Below are positions 42,448-51,313 of a stretch of DNA of 57,486 bases, one piece after another. The stretch is from Bacteroidales bacterium UBA4345 (GTDB lineage: Bacteria > Bacteroidota > Bacteroidia > Bacteroidales > Paludibacteraceae), in assembly GCA_002396385.1 (NCBI GenBank), contig DGTD01000081.1, forward strand, positions 1 through 57,486, written 5' to 3'. The position numbers and the translations under genes are program-made. Each line of letters opens with the position of its first letter. The first letter of the stretch is position 1. The notes under the pieces are model-generated. The model was given only the letters and a program-made list of their open reading frames with translations, made no database searches and was not told where the DNA came from.

Positions 42448-43311
42448 TTATCTAATGTTCGACGAACCAGTCGTCACTTTACTGATGTAGCGGAGTTTGG
42501 GCATAAAGCGGTTCCGTTTCAAATTCGGGTCAGTCAGCATCATGCCATAACAGTATTTGCTGATACCTTTTGCCTTTATGCGCAATTTCATGAAGTAGTT
42601 CAAGAACGGAGATGGTACATTGCCGTCGCGCTTTAACTCTATAATGCAGAGTTTTTTATTTCCATCACGATCGCCTGTAAGACAGTTCTCGAACTCGATG
42701 TTCACGTCAATAGTCAGCCTTTCGGTTTTTCCTTTGTTGACGAGCGTTATGCGGAAGAACTGGTTTTTCAGACGCGGGCGGATGTCGTTGTGCCTGTACC
42801 GGGCCTTTTCGTCTATGTAGTTGCAGGCTTCGTCTTGCTCAAGTACGTTGGTGTCGGGTACCTTTATGCGCACCTTCGACGTCCTCCCTTTGTTGCTCTT
42901 GCTCTTAATCTCAAGAAATGTGAGGTTCGACGACACATACTCTCTTACGCGTATTTTCTGGCGTGTAAGTTTCCCGTTGCAGTGCATGGTGTACATCTGG
43001 TCATCGGGGGTGTCGTAATAGCAACTTTTGTAGAGGAAACGGCGCAGACCATCGGTCTCTTGCACATAGTAGTCGTTTTGTGCCATGCGCAAAATGGTGG
43101 GAAGCTGCTCCACATTGACAATGTATTTCTTGTCAATGCGGTTCATCAGTTTTATCACCTTCATCTGCTCGAGCGTAATGGGCGGCATCTCGCCTAAAAT
43201 CTTGTCGATTTCGTTAATGATGGGACCGATATCGGCTTTTGCAGACGGCGTTTCCTTTCCAACGGATTGGGCATCGTGAGTGTTAATGGCTGTCGTATCG
43301 TTCATAGCCAC
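42448..43311 (-). CDS. VTC-domain polyphosphate polymerase
   Basis: The 287-residue protein has the VTC triphosphate-tunnel fold: IDKKYIVN near the N-terminus, SCYYDTPDDQMYTMHCNGKL, TRQKIRVREY, FLEIKSKSN, IIELKRDG and SKYCYGMM. These basic and acidic residues line a tunnel that in yeast Vtc4 makes polyphosphate from ATP. It could also be a related triphosphate hydrolase. It sits first of the DUF4956/DUF2490 set and 6 nt after the DUF3836 gene. Confidence 0.82.
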   Translation of the reverse strand: MAMNDTTAINTHDAQSVGKETPSAKADIGPIINEIDKILGEMPPITLEQMKVIKLMNRIDKKYIVNVEQLPTILRMAQNDYYVQETDGLRRFLYKSCYYDTPDDQMYTMHCNGKLTRQKIRVREYVSSNLTFLEIKSKSNKGRTSKVRIKVPDTNVLEQDEACNYIDEKARYRHNDIRPRLKNQFFRITLVNKGKTERLTIDVNIEFENCLTGDRDGNKKLCIIELKRDGNVPSPFLNYFMKLRIKAKGISKYCYGMMLTDPNLKRNRFMPKLRYISKVTTGSSNIR

Positions 43312-43317
43312 TTTTTT

Positions 43318-43713
43318 TTACTTGGTAATGTACTCAAAAGTGTGCTCGCCTTTAAATTTGCCGTTTGGCAGGTACGTCTTTTCCGACGACTTCTTGCCAC
43401 TGGCGTTGTACTCGATTTTTACGGTTTTCTCCAACTTGTTGAATTTGTCGTAGTGCTCTTCCTCAATACACTTGCCGTTAGCATTGTATTTGAAGGTGGT
43501 GCGCTCCTTCAATTCGCCGTCTTTATAGTTGATGACCTCGGTTTTGTTACCTTTATCGTCGTATTTTGTGATTTCGTCGATGGTCTTCTTACCGTTATTG
43601 ACAATCCATTCCTTTATTTCGGTAATCTGTTTGCCGTCAATTGACTTTGCGGCAAATGCGTTGCTGCTGAGGCTGAGCAGAGCCGCGAACGCGATGAACA
43701 GGTTCTTATTCAT
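43318..43713 (-). CDS. DUF3836-like exported repeat protein
   Basis: The 131-residue product has a signal peptide (AFAALLSLSSNAFA) and then about five copies of a 20-residue beta-hairpin-like repeat (TKYDDKGNKTEV, FKYNANGKCIEE, IEYNASGKKSSE), the pattern of DUF3836 and related toxin-repeat-like proteins. It is exported. The gene is 6 nt from the polymerase gene and probably cotranscribed with it; its role is unknown. Confidence 0.68.
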   Translation of the reverse strand: MNKNLFIAFAALLSLSSNAFAAKSIDGKQITEIKEWIVNNGKKTIDEITKYDDKGNKTEVINYKDGELKERTTFKYNANGKCIEEEHYDKFNKLEKTVKIEYNASGKKSSEKTYLPNGKFKGEHTFEYITK

Positions 43714-43755
43714 ACTCTTTATAATTTATGATATGTGTTTCCCAACTGTTTTGTC

Positions 43756-44490
43756 TTAGAAAATGCTGACTTTGATAGGGGTCGCTGTCATATTTACGAC
43801 TGTGCCGGCCGGACCTGTCGTGAAGTCGTAGCCTGTGGCTGTGACGGCATAGTTCTTTTTTACTTCCGTTTCTGCCCAAATTGTGTATACTGAATTTGGT
43901 TTCAGTCTGGCAAATCGGAAATTGCCTTCGTTGTCGGTTCGGGTGTCGTTTTGTTCGCCACCTTTCGAGTTTTTGATATAGACGCGGATGCCGACACCGG
44001 TTACATAATCGTCTTCATTGTCGTAAAGTGCTTTTACACTGCCTACAATACCGCTACAAGTCGAATTTTTGCCTTCGCTTAGTAGTATGAGGTCGTTCAT
44101 ATAGGCGCCCGACGAACCAATGTTCATATTGGTGACTACTCCTTCTTTTAACGAAGAGGCATAGTCTCCTATAGCATAAACGCTGTAGTTGCCTTTGCGC
44201 AAGTTCTCGAAACGGTAGTAGCCTAATGAATTGGTCGTCATTTTGTCGTCGTTGGCACCAATGCCGCCTCCGTATACAATGTATACGTTTTTGCCCATTG
44301 CGGGGATAGTGTCGGTGTCGAATTTGTAACCGCCCATTCCGTCTGATATGATGTCGCCATCGTTAACTACTTCGTAAACGTAGCCATGGATTATGGCATC
44401 GCCACCCTTACCTTCTTCTTTCGAGCAAGAAGTTCCCCATACCGCTGTCGCGGCTAACAGTAAATAGGTTATTATTTTTGTGTTTCTCAT
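43756..44490 (-). CDS. Lipoprotein with carboxypeptidase-regulatory-like repeats
   Basis: The 244-residue protein has a lipobox (VWGTSC, Cys22) and two or more SdrD/CarboxypepD_reg-like beta domains, shown by LGYYRFENLRKGNYSVYAIG and EGNFRFARLKPNSVYTIWAE. It is an envelope lipoprotein of the family often used for adhesion or surface structure. A CAAAAATA (TATTTTTG on the minus strand) at 44522-44529 could be the -7 of a promoter, but no -33 is seen. It may be the first gene of the VTC operon. Confidence 0.7.
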   Translation of the reverse strand: MRNTKIITYLLLAATAVWGTSCSKEEGKGGDAIIHGYVYEVVNDGDIISDGMGGYKFDTDTIPAMGKNVYIVYGGGIGANDDKMTTNSLGYYRFENLRKGNYSVYAIGDYASSLKEGVVTNMNIGSSGAYMNDLILLSEGKNSTCSGIVGSVKALYDNEDDYVTGVGIRVYIKNSKGGEQNDTRTDNEGNFRFARLKPNSVYTIWAETEVKKNYAVTATGYDFTTGPAGTVVNMTATPIKVSIF

Positions 44491-44651
44491 ATAGATGTAT
44501 ATTCTTTTTTAAGTTGCATGCCAAAAATAGAAACTTTAGTTGTTTTTTTCCTCTTTATTTCAATAAAAGAGTGTTTTTATCGGGTTTAGGCTTGTGTTTT
44601 TTCTTGTCTCCTCGCGGAGTCTGGCATATCAGGCTTTTCAACAACTTTAAA

Positions 44652-44680
44652 ACGTGGCACCGGCGTGTGCCGGTCCACAT
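44652..44680 (-). terminator. Hairpin downstream of the pRiA4b-like gene
   Basis: GTGG-C-ACCGGC (44654-44664) pairs with GCCGGT-CCAC (44669-44678) around a GTGT loop. The following minus-strand sequence is only moderately T-rich, so termination is probable but not certain. Confidence 0.5.
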
Positions 44681-44695
44681 TATTGTATCTTTGTT

Positions 44696-45280
44696 TTACC
44701 TTTCATACGAATCTTCGAAACTGATGTCGTCGCTCAGTTCACCCAATTCCTCGTCGTCGTAGCCGTTGTCATCGCCAAAGTCTCCGTATATGTCGTCATC
44801 AACGCTGCCTCCTTTACCTCCTTTTTTACCTTTCCCGTTAATGTCGGCCAGAAGGTCTTCTGCAAGGAACGAGTCGTCAATCTGTTTGGGAGCCTTGCCC
44901 TTTTTCTTGGTGCAGACGGGCTTGGCAATATCTTTACCGGTAATAACTTCTTTCAACTCAATGTAGAAGGCCCGGTCGTTAAGCGTGTCGAAAACATACT
45001 GGAGTTTTTGCCCCTCGTCTTCAACGAACTCGTCGATGTGGGTATCGGCCATTGTGTAGCAGTCTGTGTCGCTGGCAGTGTCCATCTCGACAAGTGAAAC
45101 TTCTTGGTAGCGTTCCCAATCGTCATCGCAGATGAAGAAACTGGTGATTTGGTCATCGGTGTAACCTACCGATTCCAAAATTGCCTTATGGAGTTCCAAA
45201 AAAGTGCTGTCTGATTCTATCTCTATTTCGCGGCGGAACTCGTCTTCTTCGTCCGAAACCAATATAAATTTGAATATCAT
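44696..45280 (-). CDS. pRiA4b ORF-3-like protein with acidic tail
   Basis: The 194-residue protein has an N-terminal domain of the plasmid pRiA4b ORF-3 family (MIFKFILVSDEEDEFRREIE, TFLELHKAILESVGYTDDQI, YYIEL-like strands). A Gly/Lys linker (GKGKKGGKGG) and a very acidic tail (about 164-190) follow. Its function is unknown. Despite the plasmid name, this family is common on Bacteroidetes chromosomes. The gene lies alone, downstream of dnaA in the same direction and separated from it by a terminator. Confidence 0.68.
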   Translation of the reverse strand: MIFKFILVSDEEDEFRREIEIESDSTFLELHKAILESVGYTDDQITSFFICDDDWERYQEVSLVEMDTASDTDCYTMADTHIDEFVEDEGQKLQYVFDTLNDRAFYIELKEVITGKDIAKPVCTKKKGKAPKQIDDSFLAEDLLADINGKGKKGGKGGSVDDDIYGDFGDDNGYDDEELGELSDDISFEDSYER

Positions 45281-45337
45281 TTTCCAATATGTTTAAAACA
45301 TCTGTAAATATAGGATAATTGCCACTTTTATGCAAAT

Positions 45338-45373
45338 AAAAAAAGCAAGTCCGTTGCTGACTTGCTTTTTTAT
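45338..45373. terminator. Terminator of dnaA (bidirectional)
   Basis: AAAAGCAAGTC (45341-45351) pairs with GACTTGCTTTT (45359-45369) around CGTTGCT, flanked by A and T runs. It ends the dnaA transcript before the pRiA4b-like gene. Confidence 0.85.
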
Positions 45374-45424
45374 ATTGGCTTTTTTTTACTAGCTGCCCCA
45401 AATCTTTTAAGGCCGCACACTTGC

Positions 45425-46819
45425 TTACTTTAATTTGCTCTCTATTGTGTCGAGGCTCTGACGGATGGTCTTGTCTGTCTCAATCAGGTTCTCAACAGTC
45501 TTGCAGGCGTGTAAGACGGTCGCATGGTCGCGGTTCCCGATTTCACTGCCTATTACCGAAAGGCTTTTCTTTGTGTATTTGCGGGCCAGGTACATGGCTA
45601 CCTGTCGGGCTTGGGCGACCTCGCGCTTGCGCGACTTGGTCTGAATGTCTTTAAGCTCGAGGTTGTAATATTCACAAACGGCTTCCTTAATCTCGCTCAA
45701 ATCTACCGTTTTTTCGGCAGTGACATCGTTTTTCCCTACCACTTCTTCTGCAAGGGCAAGGTCTATGTTTGCGTCGGTCAGTGTGGCGCGGGCAAGAAGT
45801 GAATTGACAATGCCTTCCAGTTCGCGGATGTTGCCGTTGGTGTTTCTGGCTATATAGTCGATTACCTCGTCTGAGATTTCTAGTGCGTTACGGTCTACCT
45901 TGTGCTTCAAGATGGCCTTACGCATTTCTTCGTCTGGTTTTGAGATTTCGGCAGACAAACCCCACAAGAAGCGGCTGAGCATACGCTCGTCCATCTGTTT
46001 GATTTCTTTTGGCGAACGGTCGGCTGCCAATATCAGTTGTTTGCCTGTTTGATGTAAGTGGTTGAAAATGTGGAAAAAGGTGTTGACCGTTTTCTCTTTC
46101 CCTTCCATTTCCTGTATGTCGTCAACAATAAGCACGTCAAGGCTCTGGTAGAATTGCATAAAGTCTACAGTTCTGTTGTTGCGGCACGCATCTTGGTATT
46201 GGTTCTGGAAACGCAGTGCGTCTACATAGATTATGCGCTTGTTCGGATATTTTTCAAGTATTGTGTTTCCTATCGCATTTGCCAAATGGGTCTTGCCCAA
46301 ACCTGAGCCTCCGTAAATGAACAGCGGGTTGAACGGTGTTTCTCCTGGAGCTTTTGCAATTGCTAAACCGGCGCTTTTTGCAAGCTTGTTGCTCTTGCCT
46401 TCAACAAAGCAGTCCATCGTATAGTTGCGGTTCAACTGTGGATTTAGGCTGGTCTCTCTGGCTGCCTGGTTGTCGACCGGATTTACTACCGGTACAGGCT
46501 GTACCTTCTTCATGTGTTGGCCGCCATTCTCTGTCGACACACCTTTGTCGAGGTTGGCCACATATTTTAAATTGACCTCGCCGTATACGTGCACCAGGGT
46601 CGCTTTAAGCAAATCGAAGAAGTGTCCTTCCAAATACTCTTGGAAGAACGGGCTTGGAACCCCTAATTTCAGGGTGTGGGTACTTTGTTCCCACAAAAGG
46701 GGCTTGATGGGCTTGAACCAAGTGGTGAATTGGGCCTCGGGTAAGTTGTCTGCAAATTTCTGCAGACATTTTGCCCAAAGTGTTTCACATTGATTGCCGT
46801 TATTTATCTTTTCGCTCAT
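45425..46819 (-). CDS. dnaA: Chromosomal replication initiator DnaA
   Basis: The 464-residue initiator has an N-terminal DnaA domain (CETLWAKCLQKFADNLPE), a variable linker, then the AAA+ region with FIYGGSGLGKTHLANAIGN and VLIVDDIQEMEGKEKT. A C-terminal DNA-binding domain carries the helix-turn-helix signature (IGSEIGNRDHATVLHACKTV). ATG 46819 gives MSEKINNG; the nine-residue extension to 46846 is unlikely. dnaA is not clustered here with dnaN, recF or gyrB. The 370-bp upstream region lacks a clear group of DnaA boxes. Confidence 0.96.
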   Translation of the reverse strand: MSEKINNGNQCETLWAKCLQKFADNLPEAQFTTWFKPIKPLLWEQSTHTLKLGVPSPFFQEYLEGHFFDLLKATLVHVYGEVNLKYVANLDKGVSTENGGQHMKKVQPVPVVNPVDNQAARETSLNPQLNRNYTMDCFVEGKSNKLAKSAGLAIAKAPGETPFNPLFIYGGSGLGKTHLANAIGNTILEKYPNKRIIYVDALRFQNQYQDACRNNRTVDFMQFYQSLDVLIVDDIQEMEGKEKTVNTFFHIFNHLHQTGKQLILAADRSPKEIKQMDERMLSRFLWGLSAEISKPDEEMRKAILKHKVDRNALEISDEVIDYIARNTNGNIRELEGIVNSLLARATLTDANIDLALAEEVVGKNDVTAEKTVDLSEIKEAVCEYYNLELKDIQTKSRKREVAQARQVAMYLARKYTKKSLSVIGSEIGNRDHATVLHACKTVENLIETDKTIRQSLDTIESKLK

Positions 46820-47190
46820 ATTTAACCTTTCGTCTTTCGATTGCAAATTTTGAAGAAAATCAGTTGAAAAAAAAGTGGCTTTTTTTTTGCTTTTCCCGAT
46901 TTTTAAAATCTTTCTGTTTTTCAGTAAGTTGTTGTAACTTGTTGTGAATTAATTGTTTATATTGTTGTGCGTGCGTTGAAGTCGTTGATAAATAGGTATA
47001 TGCACTCAATTATACATTCTTATGCAAAACTTGCAATGGTTGTTGCTTCTTTGTTAGAAATATAGGGCTTTATCCCCTTCTTCGCACTCTTTTTTACGAT
47101 TTTTGTTATTTAGATTGATTCTAATTAACAATACTCTGGCTTTTTTTCGTGCGAAGGTATTCTGGTTTCTTGTTTTTCCCGAATTTGTCC
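46820..47190. other. 370-bp AT-rich intergenic region upstream of dnaA
   Basis: No gene is seen. The sequence is T-rich with TTGTTGTAACTTGTTGTGAA-type repeats around 46925-46950 and one near-match to a DnaA box (TGTGAATTA). I see no array of boxes that would make this an origin, and no promoter that matches the Bacteroides consensus well. It must contain the dnaA promoter. Confidence 0.4.
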
Positions 47191-48417
47191 TCATTTACCT
47201 GATGCAAGGTGGCGCGATGGTAGCCATGCGACCAGCAGACCTGCAAACAAGACGGTAGCCAATACCGCAAAAATGTCAGTCGCCTGTACTACTACGGGGT
47301 AGGCATCGGTAAGGAAGATGCCATTGTCTTCTTCACTGCCAAGTCGCAGTAATCCCCATTGTTGTTGGGCTGCGCATAGCAATACGCCTGCAAACGTTCC
47401 TATTGCAGCCCCAATTGCGGTTACCAACCAACCTTCTAGTAAGAATATCCGGCTTATGGTCCGTTTATCTGCCCCTAGGTTGCGTAGGGTGTTTATGTCG
47501 TTTTTTTTCTCGATAATCAGCATCGAAAGCGACCCCGTGACGTTGAAGACTGCAATTAACAGTATGAACGTGAGAATGAGAAACGATATCCATTTCTCTA
47601 CCTTTAACATTCGGTAGAAGTCTTGGTGCTGTTCCCTTCGGTCCTCTATCTTGTATTTTGGACCCAGCAGTTCGGCTATTGCCTGTTTTGTTCTTTTTTG
47701 ATTTTCGCCTGGTTTCAGTTTCAGTTCCAGGGCTGTCCCTTCGTTTTCTTTATATCCGAACAGTTGTTGCGCCTCTTTTAAGGATACAATCAGGTAGCGC
47801 CCGTCAACCTCTTCTTGTTCTACACTGTATATGCCCGACAGAAATATATTCTTTTGGTTGAAGGCATTGGACGGATTGCTAGGATCTATGGCTGCTGCGT
47901 GTTTCGGCGCATACACTTCCAGTGGATTGGGAACGTATAGGCTGGCATTCAGTTTGACAGCCAGCGTAAGTCCCAAAATTCCGAAAGGAGTGTCGCCGTT
48001 GCTGAGTACAAAACGACCGTCTTTAAGTAGATTGCCGAAGTCTATCAGTCGCTTATAGTTGTCGCTTACTCCTTTTATGGTGAGCCATGTTTGTCGGTCC
48101 CCGCATTTTACAACTGCGTTTTCTTCCAAAACGCAGGCGGCTTGTTCTACGCAGGGCAGAGCCTTCACTCTAAGTATTTGGTCGTCCTTGATGTCGAAAG
48201 ACTTCCCTTCAACTCTGCTTATGCGGAGGTCAGGGTCGAACTGGCTGAAGGTCCCGCCTATCAGGTCTTGGAATCCGTTATACACCGAGAGCACGCAAAC
48301 AAGGGCCAGCGCACCTATGCCTATACCTATAGCGCAAATCAGCGATATGATGTTGATGGCGCTGTGCTTCTTGGGAGAGAACAGGTAGCGGAGTGCTATG
48401 TAGAACGGAAATTTCAT
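47191..48417 (-). CDS. FtsX-like ABC transporter permease (LolC/LolE-like)
   Basis: The 408-residue membrane protein has a first helix (NIISLICAIGIGIGALALVCVL), a large periplasmic region (about 50-270), and three helices near the C-terminus (FLILTFILLIAVFN, AIGAAIGTFAGVLLC and IFAVLATVLFAGLLVAW), the architecture of LolC/E and MacB-type permeases. It may move lipoproteins or another envelope lipid. No ATPase gene is adjacent. It follows rbfA by 9 nt and is presumably cotranscribed. Confidence 0.83.
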   Translation of the reverse strand: MKFPFYIALRYLFSPKKHSAINIISLICAIGIGIGALALVCVLSVYNGFQDLIGGTFSQFDPDLRISRVEGKSFDIKDDQILRVKALPCVEQAACVLEENAVVKCGDRQTWLTIKGVSDNYKRLIDFGNLLKDGRFVLSNGDTPFGILGLTLAVKLNASLYVPNPLEVYAPKHAAAIDPSNPSNAFNQKNIFLSGIYSVEQEEVDGRYLIVSLKEAQQLFGYKENEGTALELKLKPGENQKRTKQAIAELLGPKYKIEDRREQHQDFYRMLKVEKWISFLILTFILLIAVFNVTGSLSMLIIEKKNDINTLRNLGADKRTISRIFLLEGWLVTAIGAAIGTFAGVLLCAAQQQWGLLRLGSEEDNGIFLTDAYPVVVQATDIFAVLATVLFAGLLVAWLPSRHLASGK

Positions 48418-48426
48418 CTGCCAGAC

Positions 48427-48819
48427 TTATTCTACGCTTTTGTTTTTCCCAATTAGTTTCTCTTGCTCGTTAATGCGCTGCTGGTCTTCGTTCAGCAGGC
48501 GGTCTATGTTCTCGATATAGTCGATGGAGTCGTCGTGGAAGAAGGTGAGTTCGGGTAGTATGCGCAACTGGTTCTTAACCCGAAGCCCCAGTTCGTAACG
48601 GATTCCTTTGGCGCTGTTCTTTATGAGCGCCATAGTCTCGTCTACTTTGTTTGTTGGGAATATGCTTAGGCGCACGCGCGCTATGCTCAAGTCGCTCGAT
48701 ACTTTTACACTGGTCACACTGACGATGGTGCCTCCTAGGGTATTGGTCATCTTCTGGAATAGACTGCCTAATTCTTTCTGTACCAGTCTGTCTATTTTGC
48801 TTTGTCTTGTAGAATCCAT
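48427..48819 (-). CDS. rbfA: Ribosome-binding factor RbfA
   Basis: The 130-residue protein binds the 30S subunit during late assembly and cold adaptation. It shows TRQSKIDRLVQKELGSLFQK at the start and the VTSVKVSSDLSIARVRLSIF KH-like strand region. The length is typical. It is divergent from dprA across a 78-nt gap and precedes the permease gene. Confidence 0.92.
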   Translation of the reverse strand: MDSTRQSKIDRLVQKELGSLFQKMTNTLGGTIVSVTSVKVSSDLSIARVRLSIFPTNKVDETMALIKNSAKGIRYELGLRVKNQLRILPELTFFHDDSIDYIENIDRLLNEDQQRINEQEKLIGKNKSVE

Positions 48820-48897
48820 CAGTTTTCTTTATTTATATTTGTATATGCTTCTGCAAAGTTAATACTTTTATTCCGTTGAATTTTTGGATTTTCGGTT

Positions 48898-50022
48898 ATG
48901 GACGATAAAAAAATGATTCTCCGTTTGGCTTTGGCGCATGCCAAGGGGCTTGGACCTGTACGTGCGCGCGAGTTGCTGGCTCGTTTGGGGTCGGTCGAGG
49001 CTGTGTTTGCCGAAACCGTGGGCTCGTTAGCGAATCTGGGCCTCGAGAAAACGGTTGCCAGCCATTTGTTGTCGTCCGAAAATATGGATTTTTCCGAGAA
49101 AGAGTGGCATTTCTTGCAGACGAATGGAGTGCAGGTCTTGTTCATTGGCGATAAGGATTATCCTTTCCGACTTCGTGAGTGTGCCGATGCTCCTGTCTTG
49201 TTTATGTATAAGGGCAACTGCTCGTTGAGCGCTCCGAAAATGCTGGCTGTGGTGGGGACCAGGCACGCCACGGAACAGGGGAAGGCTTTTACCCGGCAAT
49301 TGGTTTCCGATTTGTCGAAAAGGCATCCCGACTTGGTGGTGGTGAGTGGCTTGGCCTATGGTATTGACGTGACGGCACACAAGGCTGCGCTTGAGTCGGG
49401 GCTCTCTACTATTGGCGTTATGGCTACGGGACTAGACCGCCTTTATCCGGCGCAACACAAAAAAGTGGCTTCACTAATGAAGACACAGGGCGGATTGCTG
49501 ACCGAACACTTCCGTGGCGACGCTTTGGTTCCGGGCTGCTTTGTCAGTAGAAACCGTATTATTGCCGGACTGTGCGACGCTGTTTTGGTGGTGGAGAGTG
49601 CTGCCGATGGGGGCGCTCTGACTACTGCCGACATCGCTAACAGCTATTCGCGTGAGGTCTTTGCTGTGCCGGGGCGGCCTGCCGACACCTTTTCTGCCGG
49701 TTGTAACGACCTTATCAAGACCAACAAGGCGGCTTTAGTGGCTTCGGCCGATGATTTGGATTTCCAACTCGGTTGGGACAATGACAAGGTACGGACCGAT
49801 GAATCGTCTACTTTCCCCGAACTGAACCTTCCCGATTTGTCGGAACAAGAGTTGCGTGTTGTTTCTGAAATCCGTCATCGTGGTGGTGATATGGAGTCTT
49901 CCGAATTGTCGGTGCTTCTTGGCGTTTCTTCTTCTCAACTGGCCTCCATCATGTTTGCTATGGAAATGCGCGGGCTGGTTCACCGTGTGCCGGGCAACAG
50001 GTATGCGGTTGGTAAGAAGTGA
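48898..50022 (+). CDS. dprA: DNA-processing protein DprA
   Basis: The 374-residue protein loads RecA on incoming single-stranded DNA in natural transformation. It has an N-terminal helical region, a Rossmann-like core with VVGTRHATEQGKAF, SGLAYGIDVTAHKAAL and SRNRIIAGL, and a C-terminal winged helix (about 310-372). A TATATTTG at 48834-48841 may be the -7 of its promoter. The gene ends at a hairpin terminator (50054-50084). Confidence 0.94.
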   Translation: MDDKKMILRLALAHAKGLGPVRARELLARLGSVEAVFAETVGSLANLGLEKTVASHLLSSENMDFSEKEWHFLQTNGVQVLFIGDKDYPFRLRECADAPVLFMYKGNCSLSAPKMLAVVGTRHATEQGKAFTRQLVSDLSKRHPDLVVVSGLAYGIDVTAHKAALESGLSTIGVMATGLDRLYPAQHKKVASLMKTQGGLLTEHFRGDALVPGCFVSRNRIIAGLCDAVLVVESAADGGALTTADIANSYSREVFAVPGRPADTFSAGCNDLIKTNKAALVASADDLDFQLGWDNDKVRTDESSTFPELNLPDLSEQELRVVSEIRHRGGDMESSELSVLLGVSSSQLASIMFAMEMRGLVHRVPGNRYAVGKK

Positions 50023-50050
50023 TTGTTGGCTGGCTTGGCCCTCAAAAAGA

Positions 50051-50090
50051 AATAAGGGCCTTGCCCGATTCAAGCTTGGCCCTTTTCTCT
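50051..50090 (+). terminator. Terminator after dprA
   Basis: AAGGGCC (50054-50060) pairs with GGCCCTT (50078-50084), with a secondary TTG/CAA pairing in the loop, followed by TTCTCTTTT. It is weaker than the other terminators in the window. Confidence 0.55.
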
Positions 50091-50159
50091 TTTGCTGTTG
50101 TAAACAGGTGTTGTTACTGTCTGATGATTTGAGGAAACAGAATGTTTTTGTGGAAAAAT

Positions 50160-50597
50160 CTATTCCTCTTCTAACTTTGCTTCTCCCACCAGTTCCCGGT
50201 CAAGGTACACCTTGCAACAGCTGATGCCTTTGACTCCGCTTTTTATTGCTTCGCGGAGGGTATAGTTCGCCAGGTCGTTGTAGTCGCCACTTACGCTTTC
50301 CATCAGTTCTATATGAAGCGAGTTGTCTTTCCCGTCAATGAAGCACGGAACACCGTTTTTATTCATTTTTCTAATGTAGCTTTCTGCCCCCTCTATTTTT
50401 TGAGGCGTAGTTGCCTCCATATCACCTCTTGACGTAGCTGAGTCAGAAACCACACTGCCTGCCGGTGTTGTTGCTCCTTCCGAGTCTTTAATCGTTAAAT
50501 CGGCAGCTTGTGTGCTTGAACCTCCTTCAGGTGCAGTGTTGGCTCCGCATGCGGTTAGGAGGATGGCCGCAGTTGCTAATGTTATATATTTTCTCAT
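50160..50597 (-). CDS. Small lipoprotein, unknown
   Basis: The 145-residue product has a lipobox (AILLTAC, Cys17), then a Ser/Thr/Gly-rich linker, then a compact domain of about 70 residues (YIRKMNKNGVPCFIDGKDNS, LREAIKSGVKGISCCKVYLD) with three cysteines. I do not recognise the domain. It is the last gene of the KS/ACP operon and begins 6 nt after the deacetylase stop, so it may help export or display the product. Confidence 0.6.
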   Translation of the reverse strand: MRKYITLATAAILLTACGANTAPEGGSSTQAADLTIKDSEGATTPAGSVVSDSATSRGDMEATTPQKIEGAESYIRKMNKNGVPCFIDGKDNSLHIELMESVSGDYNDLANYTLREAIKSGVKGISCCKVYLDRELVGEAKLEEE

Positions 50598-50603
50598 TTT
50601 TTG

Positions 50604-51302
50604 TTAATTATTTGTTGTACTTTGAAATTTCGGAATCCCTATTCTCCATCCTTCCGTTTTAAGGTGGGTCAGCAGTTTGTCTAATAATTCTGCACTGAAT
50701 TCCATACGGTCGTGCAGCAACACGATGCTGCCGGGCTCGATTTGGTCAGTTATCCGATTCAGTATTTTGTCGGTGTCGCCTCCCATTGTGTCGAAACTCC
50801 TGACATCCCATCCTATGGTTTTAAAGGGAATGCCTGTTTTTTTCAATCCCGAAGCTATTAGTGGGTTCGTTACTCCGAAAGGAGGTCTGAATAAGTTGGG
50901 CGTCTTGCCTGTAATGTCAGTTAGTGTCTGGTTGCAGTGCTTTATGTCTTCTGCAATTTGTTTACTGCTCATCAGAGGAAAAGTCCCTTTGTGGTAAAAA
51001 CTGTGGTTCCCTATCACGTGTCCCTCTGCAACAATCGCTTTCACAAGCTCTGGATTTTTCTCCGCATTTTCTCCAATTAAAAAGAAAATGGCTTTCGCAT
51101 TGTGGCGTTTCAGTACGTCGAGCACTCTGGTTGTGTATGCACTCGGGCCGTCGTCAAAGCTGAGGAAAACAGTCTTCTCCTTTACCGGAACCTTGCATTG
51201 TGCCTTTAGGTACACTCCCGAACCTATATAATACGAAGCGTAGAACAGGTAAATCAAGAGGGAAAGGAATACTATTATTGCCGAGGTGACGAGTAAGAAC
51301 AT
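50604..51302 (-). CDS. Polysaccharide deacetylase family protein (NodB-like)
   Basis: The 232-residue protein has one N-terminal membrane helix (FLLVTSAIIVFLSLLIYLFY) and a NodB domain with LSFDDGPS (catalytic and metal Asp), GNHSFYHKG (metal histidines), RPPFGVTNP and VLLHDR. It would face the periplasm. It may remove acetyl groups from a carbohydrate or lipid head group. It is encoded between a KS-like gene and a lipoprotein gene, within a few bases of each, so it likely modifies the operon's final product. Confidence 0.85.
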   Translation of the reverse strand: MFLLVTSAIIVFLSLLIYLFYASYYIGSGVYLKAQCKVPVKEKTVFLSFDDGPSAYTTRVLDVLKRHNAKAIFFLIGENAEKNPELVKAIVAEGHVIGNHSFYHKGTFPLMSSKQIAEDIKHCNQTLTDITGKTPNLFRPPFGVTNPLIASGLKKTGIPFKTIGWDVRSFDTMGGDTDKILNRITDQIEPGSIVLLHDRMEFSAELLDKLLTHLKTEGWRIGIPKFQSTTNN

Positions 51303-51313
51303 AGATAAACACT

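Noticed and set aside
44696..45280. Mobile element, because of the plasmid pRiA4b ORF-3 name
   Set aside because: No transposase, terminal repeats or target duplications are present; the family is common on chromosomes.
46820..47190. Chromosomal origin next to dnaA
   Set aside because: Only one near-match to a DnaA box is visible, no box cluster or unwinding repeats, and dnaN/recF are not adjacent.
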